64,000 bases of DNA from Nymphaea colorata (taxonomy: Eukaryota > Streptophyta > Magnoliopsida > Nymphaeales > Nymphaeaceae): NCBI RefSeq assembly GCF_008831285.2, contig NC_045146.1, forward strand, positions 14,957,289 through 15,021,288. The letters run 5' to 3'. The position numbers and the translations under genes were made by a program. The notes beneath the pieces are model-generated. The model saw only the letters and a program-made list of their open reading frames with translations, was not told where the DNA came from and did not search any database. Below are positions 1 to 9,868 of this stretch, one piece after another. Position 1 is the first letter of the stretch. Every line of letters begins with the position of its first letter.

Positions 1-7
1 GCAAAGT

Positions 8-1195
8 CTATACATTTGTGGCAAATCTAGTTTGTGCAGGTCGTATCAATTCAACTTCTTTTGTAAAATTTCTCATCAAACTCAATACATATGCATGATT
101 ATAGATAAATTTTGTTACCTCTTAACATTGGTCATTGGCTGATTTCATATCATGCATCTCATTAAGATCTTGAAGAATAAGATTAACACAATGAGTGACA
201 CATGGACTCCAAAAGAATGTTTCATACTTTTAAAATAACAAATCTCCTGTAGCTCTATAATTTGCTGCATTATCTGTAATAAACTGTACAATGTTTGCAG
301 GTCCAACTTCTTGTATGACATTATCAAAATCATTGAACAAAATCTCAGCAGTCTTAAGAACATCAAACAAGTCAAGAGATTTCAAGAACATTGTACCTTT
401 AGGGCAATAAATAAAAAAATTTACAAGTGTTCTTGACCTTGTATCAGTCCATCCATCAGTCCATCCATCTTGAAGAATTTTACCCCTCAAATGATGATAT
501 GATGACATTTTGAATTCAGGGCCTATAAAAGCAATTGCATCTGTCATGGCTTGGAATTGAAAAGAATTAGCTGCATTAAATACAATGCATGCATCAAACC
601 ATTTTCCTACCATCTTTTGTGCTTGATATAGCATATCTTTAGATGTCATAGCAACACGAATCTGCGGCTGACCACCTGGGCTAGTATATGAAGGGAAAAA
701 GCTCTTAATAGAGCCAACACTAGACCTGCCAGTAGGAACTCTACCACTATGTGGTCGCATACCACGCCTGACCCTATCTGTTGTGCCTCGTCTCTTCCTT
801 CCCGTTACGCCAGATCGACCTCCTTCATACATAATCCATTTTCCTCTACGATCTCTACCTCTTGAGGTCTCCAAATCTGTCCTTAGAATGCTATCATCTT
901 CATCATCACATTCATAAGCTTCCTCCTCTTCTTCTTCATCTTCCAAAGGCTCATTATAGCCTACATCTGCCTCTTCAATTTCTTTTTGTATCCTCTTTTG
1001 ATGTAAAACATGAAGCATATCTAAACATTGCTGACGCACATATAAAGGCAAAGGTTTGTTTGGTCCTCCAACACAAGGAGACTTGGAGGTCCTTGCCAAA
1101 TGGTGTTTCATTCTACTAATCCCCCCTGAAAATGTATTCCCACATAAGCTACATTTGAGTTTCAAGCGGTTATTCTCCTTCAATCCATATCTTCA
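8..1195 (-). pseudogene. Degenerate hAT-type transposase (BED zinc finger + DUF659-like region)
   Basis: Read on the minus strand, an open frame from about 1195 to 230 begins with a BED-type zinc finger: CSLCG, then GGISRMKHHLA, where the two Cys and the His pair would bind zinc. An acidic linker (residues about 80-95, mostly Glu/Asp) and an Arg/Gly-rich stretch follow. Next comes a DUF659-like transposase core with the motifs FNAANSFQF, ILQDGWTDGWTDTRSRTLVNF and FITDNAANY. The frame meets TAA at 232-230, yet family-like sequence continues in the same frame (FFWSPCVTHCVNLIL, FIYNHAYVLSLMRNF, RPAQTRFAT), broken again by TAA at 124-122 and TAG at 10-8. At least three in-frame stops with retained homology mean an inactivated copy. 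The 5' side starts right after a T-rich tract ending in AG near 1192, so an upstream exon is possible. The dimerisation domain would lie left of the window. Confidence 0.8.
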
Positions 1196-1529
1196 AAAAA
1201 AAAAAAAACGAAATACTATGATAAACTTAATGAAAAACACTCAAAATCTTTTAATCTACGATTATACGATAAAAAATTATGAATACATGGTAAAAACATG
1301 AGATTTCATACCTTACGAAGAAGAAATGAAAAAAACCTCTTTCCTCCCAACGAAAATCAACCACCCACGCACAAATCGATCACTTAATCTTCGATTTCAC
1401 AGTGAAAATTGATGGTGAAAATGGACGATCGCCCTCCCTGACGGCAGTATCCGAGCTTGAGAAATGAAGAACGGAGGTTTTTCTAAAAGAAGCCGAATAA
1501 GTAGGCCTCGGGCCCTTTTTTGCGAAATC

Positions 1530-1690
1530 AGCTTGTATCGTACGATACGAGGTGTATCGCCCCGTATCGTACGATACGGGTCTTGTATCGCACGATACGT
1601 GCGATACAGGAACGATACACCCCCTATTTACGATACGGGGGGTGTATCGTACCGTTTTTTTAAAACGATACGGTACGTACAACACTGGTA
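1530..1690. repeat. Cluster of GTATCG / CGATAC palindromes
   Basis: About ten copies of GTATCG or its complement CGATAC are packed into 160 bp, several fused into perfect palindromes such as GTATCGTACGATAC and GTATCGCACGATACGTGC. The last part can fold GTACCGT against ACGGTAC across an AT-rich loop. Nothing here codes convincingly. Its place just 5' of the dead hAT transposase suggests subterminal transposase-binding repeats, which hAT elements often carry; that link is inference. Confidence 0.7.
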
Positions 1691-1946
1691 TCAGCTATTC
1701 GGATCAGGAGGTGATGGTCTAGGTGGCCTCAATCTGATGCCTTCACAGGTGTTGCAGGCAATGTACCACCCGGAGGGCATGGTGTCTGCTGAAGAGAAGC
1801 TGGAGGCGCATTCTGCTGAAGACGTAAACGGGCCGGGCTGGGCCTCGGGCATGGTTGACCTGGCACGGTACCCGGCCCGGGTTGTCAAATAGTCGGGCCG
1901 GGCCTGGGCCGGCCCGACCCGATGCCCAGGTCTATTTACACCTAGC
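1690..1946. mobile_element. GGCC-rich transposon end with possible captured coding fragment
   Basis: The left half (about 1690-1830) reads open on the plus strand with coding-like composition (residues such as LFGSGGDGLGGLNLMPSQV) and ends without a recognisable domain. The right half is a run of GGGCCGGGC and CCCGGCCC blocks that can pair with each other, ending in AGGTCTATTTACACCTA near 1930-1945. On the minus strand that end reads TAGGTGTAAATAGACC followed by GGGC-rich sequence, resembling ends of non-autonomous plant hAT-like elements. No target duplication was found, so the borders are approximate and the class uncertain. Confidence 0.4.
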
Positions 1947-1949
1947 ATG

Positions 1950-2807
1950 TTTTTTTTTCTAGAAAATCATAAAGAACTATAACTTAGAGCACTATATTTC
2001 CATTCAATATACAATAACTCATGCATAGATTGATATTTAAGCATATGCATACATAGAGGTACATGTATATATCTGTATATCTATACAAAGTAAAAAAATA
2101 CATGGGTTTATGCTACAATCATCATTGAATATCTCCATACCTTTCAAATCTGAGTTGAATTCTCGTCAGCTTCTTTGCTTTAGTTTATTCCCAGCAGCTA
2201 CCAATCTCAATCTCAACTAGAAAGAGAGCAAAGATTCCATCACTCCCTCTCTCCCTTTCTCTCTCTCTCTCTCTCATTTCTTGTTGCTGGACTTTCTCAT
2301 CTAGGGCTGCAGCAAAAAGGGATGATTCAACCTCTCTCAATAAAAGGAATAACTCGTCCGTTTTTTCTTCCCCTTTCTTTCTTTCTATGACTGCTCCCTT
2401 GATTAAATTGACAGTTTCAATGCAATTTAACAGTCAAAATCTACCGTTTAGAATTCCTGCCCATATTAATGTTTTCTATAATTAAAGAAAAGAAAATAAA
2501 ATCGTGGGCATTACAAATGGTGATAAGGTAAGAGCAAACGGGCAGAATGATGACTCTTTACATGTGGCTTCTTTCATCCTGATATTTACTTGTAACTACA
2601 GCGGGCAATGTTGGTTGTTCATGAATCACATTTTCGGAGGAACTCGACATCTTTACTCTTCTACCTTTTTCTTTTTCCCCTTCTTTGATGAACTTTTCCA
2701 CCACAATCCGGATTTATTGGAGATCTTGTTGCTTAAATTGCAAAATAGTCTATAAACTGCTTCTCGTGGATGGCATAATCTGAAGTTCTGAACCGTGGCA
2801 CAAACAG
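1950..2807. other. Non-coding stretch upstream of the P450 exons
   Basis: AT-rich sequence with a short CT repeat near 2260-2275. The P450 N-terminal exons (membrane anchor, proline-rich hinge, about 150 residues) would be expected to the left of 2808, but none of the six frames here shows them. The stretch ends in the acceptor CAAACAG at 2801-2807. Confidence 0.5.
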
Positions 2808-4748
2808 GGGTTGGTTTCCGCCATGGTGGTTAGCACAGAAGACATGCTGGAAAGGTGGGAGAAGGAAACCGGAGAAGGGCCAAAGGAGGTCGATGCATTC
2901 CAAGAATTACACGTCCTGGCAGCTGACATCGTCTCTAGAACTGCTTTCGGGGGCAACTACGAGCAAGGGAAACGAATCTTCAGCCTGCAGGAAAAGCAGA
3001 CGACCCTTGCAATGCAGGCACTGCGTTCCGTCTATATTCCGGGCTCCAGGTAATAATTTGTCCTAAATCACATGGTCATTATCGTTTTCTCTACATGCTT
3101 CCATTTCTTTTCAATTAGCTTCTGTATGAGATTGACAAATGAAAATAAAATTGACAAACAATGAAAATTGAAAATCCCATATCTGTCACTTGATCTCTTG
3201 GTCGTTTGTAAGCATAGCATTAGGAGATTTGAGAGGAAAAGTCCCAATTTCAACCGGATGTGGTTGACACAAGACTCCTAACTCTATACCCTCTGGTTTT
3301 CTTTTAACATTTGTTTCTTCATTTTCGATTCGGTTCCTTCTTTCCACTGCTTCCCTTAATCCTAATACTTTTGCTAATCTAATCCTTTTGAAAACATTTT
3401 CTCTCATGCTTCCTCTGCACGCATAGTTTGTTCCCTCTGTCATTTTCGACTAGTGGGACAGTGGCGTCAATAGTTTGGATATGATTCCCTTGTTGATGTG
3501 TTAACACTCTTACCCTCCACTGTTTGTTTCATCCCCATCTAGGTTGGCTTCAAAACAGGCTCCCTCGTTTTTTTTTACTGCTTAACCAATTACACTCTAC
3601 GCATCACCTTTCACGGCATTTTTGTGCACTTTCTTCTTGCTTCCTATTGCCTGAACCCCGCCTTCTGCTCGTTCGCTATATATGGTTCTGAAACATTGCA
3701 TTTCGTGGTTGTCTCAATGCCCTTCTTTAAAGATTCCTTCCTACACAAAAGAACAGAGAGAGATGGAGAACTGAGAGCGAGATCAAGTCTTTGCTACGCG
3801 TGCTGATTGCTAGCAAACAGGAAGAACTAAAGGAGAAGAGCACGAACCTACTGGGCTTGATGCTTTCGGCGAATAACGAAGAAAGGGAGGAAGATACGAT
3901 GAGCATGGAGGAAATCGTGGACGAGTGCAAGACCTTCTACTTTGCCGGCAAAGAAGCGACTGCCGCCTTTCTAACGTGGACCGTTCTTCTTCTCGCATTA
4001 CACAAGGAATGGCAATCCAAAGCGCGCGATGAAGTTCTTTCTGTGTTCGGACGCCATGGTCATCCAGTTGCGGAGAGCTTAGATGAACTCAAAATTGTGA
4101 GTCTTCTTTTTTGTTCTTCTACGCATTATCCTCTAGGATGTCATATAGTTCTGTATGTTGCTTTCTCACCAATTTGGATGTTCTTATGTCTGTCAAGTGC
4201 AATAGTTACATAAATTTTGCATCTATATTTCAGAAATTAGGCTTCAAGATCAATATATCTTGCTTTCCTAATTGTTGAATTGTAAAAGGCAGTTCCTAAT
4301 TGTGCCTAAAAACGTTGCTGTGATGAAACAGGTGGAGATGGTCCTAAAGGAATCTCTCCGGCTTTATCCTCCGGCCGTCGTTCTCCATCGTCAGGCTTAC
4401 AAGGACATCAAGCTTGGCGATGTAACTCTGCCAGCCGGCGTGCAAGTCTACTTGCCGATCCTAGCCGTCCATCACGACGCCGACCTCTGGGGCCCGGACG
4501 TGTCAGAGTTCAACCCGGCAAGGTTTTCCGACGGGTCCAGCAACCCAGCTGCGTTCTTCCCCTTCGCAATGGGGCCTAGAGTGTGCATTGGCAAGAACCT
4601 AGTCATGACAGAAGGCAGGGTCGTCATCTCCATGATCCTGCAGCAGTTCTCTCTTGATGTCTCGCCTACTTACGTGCATGCACCCATGCAGTTTATGGCC
4701 TTACAGCCCCAATATGGGGCACAAGTTATCCTTCACAGGATGTCCTAG
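2808..4748 (+). CDS. Cytochrome P450, CYP72 clan (CYP749/CYP714-like), C-terminal three exons
   Basis: Three exons join in frame: 2808-3049, 3733-4096 and 4332-4748, giving about 340 residues of the usual 510-520. The junction at 3049/3733 restores the Arg of IPGSRFLPTQKN; the second intron is phase 0 after DELKI and before VEMVLKESLRLYPP. Heme-thiolate P450 landmarks appear in order: the I-helix FYFAGKEAT (family norm AGxDT/ET, oxygen activation), ExxR of the K-helix as ESLR, FNPARF, and the heme loop FAMGPRVCIG with the axial Cys. Such enzymes are ER-anchored monooxygenases fed by NADPH-P450 reductase; the substrate cannot be read from sequence. The first roughly 155 residues are missing: no anchor exon is visible back to position 1, and a transposon lies upstream. 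Either distant exons lie off the window or this is a 5'-truncated pseudogene. The retained exons have no stops and intact catalytic residues. The best subfamily match by eye is CYP749-like, not certain. Confidence 0.85.
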
Positions 4749-5995
4749 ACGATGGAAGATCATAAGATCTACCAGATCACATTGTTAAACAAACTGCTAT
4801 GCTGTAAATGTTCATCACCGACTCTCAAGAAGTGTTCAGAGTTCTCCTTCATGCTTCTTCTTCTTTTGTTTCTTTTCTGTTGAGTCGGTGATTTAAAGAA
4901 AAATCAACATTCTCAACCACCATAAATAAGGGTGCTGGCCCCGTTGTTATGTGAAGCTCACTAAGGGAGTTAGGTGGGTCCTGCATGTATTGTGTTATGT
5001 TGTAAACTTGTTTTGAATAATAGTTGTTTATTAAGTGTATTGCTTGATCAAGTTCACTTCGTGAATTAATTAATTATGTTATTGAGATTTGAATAAAGGG
5101 ATTCTACCAAAGTGTGCTATAGAATTATTTGTCGGATTTTTCTTCGCATAAATTATTTGGATTTGGATCTTGAAAAATCAGCATTAAGTATATCTGATGT
5201 CCAAGTATATTTGAAACTAACATTTTTTTAGTGTCATCCAAGCACAACCAAACTTTTTTTTTTTCCAAGAAGTCGTGTGTACCATCTTGAGATGAAAAAT
5301 ATTTTGGAAAAATTGGTGGCTCATTGAAAATCAAGTTTGCCAATCGAGGTGGTTAACTGTAGTGGTCCAAAAGGTAGGCGCGTCTTTGCGATATCCTGAA
5401 TGTTTGCCGCTTTTCGGAAATCGAAGGACACTTTTAGAAAGGGGTCCACCGAGGCTTCCGCGTGGCAAGGCATGCTATGATATTTTGGGAGGATAAAATG
5501 GTAATGTCGCAACGTTTCAAAGAAAGGGAAAGGAGAAAGCGAAATTTTCTTTTGTGTGACAATAATTTTATGTAATTTTCAAACAGACTCACTTTTGTTC
5601 TTGTTCAAAGACCGTCAATAGGGTAGGTTGGGAATAGGTTATGGCCGGGATAAGATACAAATGGTCAAAATGTCTCTCAGAATACCCTTCAGAGTAAAAG
5701 TAAAATTAAAAAAAAAAATTACACCCTATAAAATTATTAAAATACCCTTATGATTAGTGCAGGGACATGTCTTCCCATGTTAAAGGCATTACATGGAAAG
5801 TGGTGAGATAATGTTAAGACATTACATAGGTCATTAGTAATAATGGATAATTGTAGCGATGTTTGTGGGAACTTCTGCGTTTTTTTTAATAAACAAGAAC
5901 ACTGCAAGCATTTGAAAGATTAACCTAACCATTATTAGTTACAAGGTCAGGAAATTATGGAAAAATTAAAAATTAAGGTATTATATTGAGCTTAA
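4749..5995. other. Intergenic, no gene seen
   Basis: The beginning is probably P450 3' UTR. The rest is AT-rich with short homopolymer runs; the open frames are short and show no family motif. Confidence 0.5.
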
Positions 5996-5997
5996 GG

Positions 5998-6367
5998 GTC
6001 GTTTGACAATGAGAAAGGTAATATACTGTTTGATATCTATCTTAGAAATTGAGATGGATTTTTGAAACACTATGGGGACGTTTGATTACTATGTGATGTG
6101 GATATGTTGCGACATGCTTTCATCAAACTGAGGATCTTAAGTTAGAACTAAAAATGCACATTTAAGATCCTTATTTTACTTCCTTGCATTAACAAAAAAT
6201 CATATTTAAGATTGGAGGGAGATTTTAAATCTACAGTTCTCAAATTGTAAGGATCTCAAATATGAGGCTATCAAACACTCTCTCTATTAAAACATTTTTA
6301 TGTATCTCCTCCAATTTATAGGGTAAATACATAAAACATGATGCTACTATCCCTAGTATCAAACGAC
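5998..6367. mobile_element. MITE-like element with GTCGTTTGA terminal inverted repeats
   Basis: The left end reads GTCGTTTGACAATGAG and the right end, on the other strand, reads GTCGTTTGATACTAGGG, so about 10-11 terminal bases are inverted copies. The 370-bp interior is AT-rich and non-coding and holds a second inner pair of similar motifs (GACGTTTGATTA near 6074 and TATCAAACACT near 6268). Size and lack of coding fit a MITE. No clear target duplication was identified, so the superfamily is open. Confidence 0.45.
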
Positions 6368-6567
6368 TTCTTTGCACATTTGGCATTCACGTTCCCCACC
6401 TTGCCATCCTTTGCTTGTGGTTGAACGATGAGATGTTCAAACTCTTGAGTGTAGATTGACTATTTTACTGATGTTATGACTATTTCAACATCAGCTAACT
6501 ATTGTTAGAACAAGCTTTTTTGCACCTTCTTTATATGGGGGTAACATGTCTCCCTTATACGGCATGC

Positions 6568-6857
6568 TTCGTAGGAGTGTGGGCCGTGTCTCAGTCTCTG
6601 TGTGGTTGATCATTGTCTTGGTAAGCTATTGCCTCACCAACTAGTTAATCAAACACAAGCCCCTCTTCGGACGGATTCCTCCTTTTGCTCCTTAGCTTAT
6701 GGGGTATTAGCAGTTGTTTCCAGCTGTTGTCCCCCTCCCAAAGGCAGGTTCTTATGTGTTACTCATCCGTCCGCCACCAGTTCCTTTCTGACTTTATGTG
6801 TTAAGCATGCCGCTAGAGTTCATCTTGAGCGGGAATCAAACACTCCATCATTTACCC
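6568..6857 (-). pseudogene. rrn16: Plastid 16S rRNA 5'-end fragment (NUPT)
   Basis: On the minus strand this stretch follows the first roughly 300 nucleotides of plastid 16S rRNA. Near 6857 it has the decayed start GAGTGTTTGATTCCCGCTCA, then GCGGCATGCTTAACACA, GGACGGATGAGTAACACATA, the AACAGCTGGAAAC and GCTAATACCCCATAAGC blocks, GGAGCAAAAGGAGGAATCCG, CTAGTTGGTGAGGCAATAGC and finally CACTGAGACACGGCCCACACTCC-like sequence near 6570, where similarity stops. Many differences from a functional plastid gene are C-to-T or G-to-A, as expected from decay of methylated nuclear DNA. It is a nuclear plastid insertion, not a working rRNA gene. Transfer through the mitochondrial genome cannot be excluded. 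Confidence 0.88.
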
Positions 6858-7383
6858 AATGAATGTACGTGCCACAAGAGGAGGGGCACCTGCACATGCT
6901 CCCATGGCGTGCACAAATCACGCTAGTTAATGATAAGCTATCTATTTGTATTATTTTGTACCTTCATTTCTTTTAATAAGGTTTTGGGAGGCCCTAACTT
7001 CCAAGGGAGTTTGCGTCTCAATGATAAGTTACATTAAATTGAAAACATGTATAAAAAGAGGCGTTTCCATAATAATGAAGAAGACTTGACGCCTTTTTGA
7101 ATTTGTGCTAAAAAAGTTGGGAGTACTTTGGAACTTTTTCCAAAACTGAATTTCTTTCTTCAATTGCGCTTCCAAGAAAGAAGGGACAAACTTAATGCAT
7201 GAGAAATTTAGTAATCTGGCGGGGATTGAAAAGCAATTAGCGAAAATATTCCGAGGGCATGGGAGGAAGAGTTTCCAGCCATTTTATTCCCGCCGACTCC
7301 CTCGAATCTTCCTCCGACAGATTTTTTTTTCCTTTTAGTCGCCATGAGAGCGAAGGGACGCACATTTTCTGACGAGCGAAGTG

Positions 7384-7399
7384 TTAGGGTTTAGGGTTT
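7384..7399 (+). promoter_or_regulatory. Telo-box repeat at the PP2C gene 5' region
   Basis: Two TTTAGGG units in tandem (TTAGGGTTTAGGGTTT) lie about 440 bp before the PP2C start codon. Telo-boxes (AAACCCTAA) near transcription starts of broadly expressed plant genes are known binding sites for TRB-type Myb proteins. Function here is inferred from position. Confidence 0.5.
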
Positions 7400-7827
7400 G
7401 GGGAAGGATAGAAGAAGAAGAAAAGTGAGACCGACGGCTCGAAGGTTCCTTCCTTCAGGTAGATTCGTTTCCTCGATTTCCATCCACATCCCCTTCGGTA
7501 CAGCCTGTGCTGAATCTTGCATTCATCTCTTAGATTCTTTGGAGTGTTTTCGATTTCTTGCGGCGAGTTTCTTATCGAAGTTTGTTCTTTCGTGTTGCAA
7601 TTTCCTTCTGTTTCTGCTTTGTTTTTTCTTAGGCCTTCTTAGGGTTCAGGTTTAGTTTAGTGTGGCTCATCGGGGGAGAGGTTCGGTGGTTTGTGAGTGG
7701 ATGAGGAGAGACTGAGCTATGAAAGATTGCCGATCGTTGAAGATTCGAGATTGCGTTTGTTTCTGTAGTAAGGTTATTCAGGGTTTGTGGTTTTTGGGTT
7801 AATATTTGAATAAAAGAAAGGAGTAAG

Positions 7828-9544
7828 ATGCCATTTTCGGGTTGTCCTTTGAGGGTGAAGATTGCTCTCCAATTGGCGGTCAGGGTCAGGGGGGTTCAGA
7901 ATCCGCTGCGGTTGTTTAGCCGGAGAGGGGGTTCGTGGTCTGTGAGCTCGGGATTGTCTCCGTCTTCCTTCTCGTCGACTCTTGTGACATCTGAGACGAG
8001 GCTCTCTTCTGTAGGGTTGCAGAAGCAGAGCCTTCCTGCGGGCAATCTGTTCTCTGAAGGTGTGATCGATCGACCAAGGGCGATCTCGGTTGTTGCGGCA
8101 TCTTTTTGCCAGCTTGGGATTTTCCGTGCTGATCAACTATTGGCGGAGTCTGGTGGTCATAGTTTTACCATTCCAAGGCCAAACCAAGGGGAGGTTATGG
8201 CTACGACCAGTTCCGTTCTGATGAGGGTCGAATCGCCTCCGGCGTCTGTATACACATTGGGTTTGGGGAAGGCCTGTGGGCAGCCAATTTGCAGATTACA
8301 CACAGGACGTTCGCCTGTTGTTGCTACTGGTGGCACGAAGCTGTTTAGTTGTAATGGGAAAGTTACTGGAAGTATGAAGAACCGTGGACAGGCGGGAAGA
8401 AATATGTTCTACCATTTTAGCTTATTCGGCCTTTCTGGTTCTCAAAGTGCGTCTAATCCGTTTGCAAATACCGAAAGGAAGGATTTCCATTCTTCAAGTT
8501 CTGCGGTACATTCTGCGGGGGCAGCCCCTGATGTGTCTTTTGATGGAGTTGCACCCGTGGATCGGACAGATAGTTCTGCAGTTTCTCCAGAACAGTATGT
8601 GTTTTCGTCTTCCTTCTCTTGCTTATCTTTTGTGATCGATTTTTCACTTCTGTGAAATATTTTTTGGTGCTTTGTTGACTTTCCGAATTACCAATTTTTG
8701 TCAAGGGTTATGCATAGGGGATTCAATTTGGCGGGTCACTTTTCCAAGCTGTATGAGTTTTCTGTCAAAGATGTGCATAAGTGTTTAAGTTGATGTGACT
8801 TTGGTTTGATGCCCAAGTTGGCAATTCTCTCTGGATTTTTTAACCTATGCACAATTATGTAGACTTTTAGTGTCTGATAGTAAGTAGCATCAAAATAGCT
8901 TCCTTGTTTCTTTATAATGCATGTGCAAGTATAGTTCGCTTAGGATAATCTCAAGAATGTGAGTCATAAGGCACCTTACACAATCTATATCTTGCTGGGA
9001 TTGCACTGATCTTTTATAAAATGTTGTTTACTTCAGCTGCATCATCGTATTTTCCTTTAGATTATTGCCCATTAATGTACATGCTTGCTGGTGTTGGTTT
9101 TGGTTGAAACTTGGTTTGGGATATTGACTAGCTTTTCTGGTCCTTCTGTAGCTCAAACAAATTGAAGTTGGCTGCGGATATAAAACATCTTTAGGGAGAC
9201 ATGCCTTGCACCTCCTGTGTCAAGTTCCCATTGTATTCTTCCCCTGTATGTGGAACTGGTTCATTCTTTCATTGCATTTCCAAATAGATGGGGCACATGC
9301 TTGCAAAGACTACAAAATATATACTGTCTTGCTCTTAATCTAAGTTGTCAGAATCAGAAAACAGACACAGGTTGTCCATGACTCCATATATTGAAAGAAG
9401 AAATGGCAGGGTAGGCAAAGAGAAGAAAGGAGGGAGGTTAGATGAAAAATGAATCGAAGAGGAAGAAAGGTAAGCAAGGGTGAAGGGATAAGTGCAGGAG
9501 GCTCTACCTGACTTTGTGTGGTTGTCATTCTCTCTCTCTCTCTC

Positions 9545-9586
<42 letters not shown>

Positions 9587-9693
9587 CATATGATTCTCCT
9601 TCTTGACTTTAACTTCTTCATTTTCTTCCATTTAACTTTGTCTGATACTTACATTGATGTGACTCGAGCTTTCTAGCAAAAATACTAGTTCCT

Positions 9694-9782
<89 letters not shown>

Positions 9783-9831
9783 AACTAGTATTTTTGCTAG
9801 AAAGCTCGAGTCACATCAATGTAAGTATCAT

Positions 9832-9868
<37 letters not shown>

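Noticed and set aside
3624..3806. Apparent frameshift in the P450 around 3780
   Set aside because: Choosing the acceptor at 3731-3732 gives one continuous frame (FLPTQKNRERWRTESEIKSL) into the next block, so no frameshift is needed.
6602..6862. 86-residue plus-strand frame
   Set aside because: It is antisense to the plastid 16S rRNA fragment.
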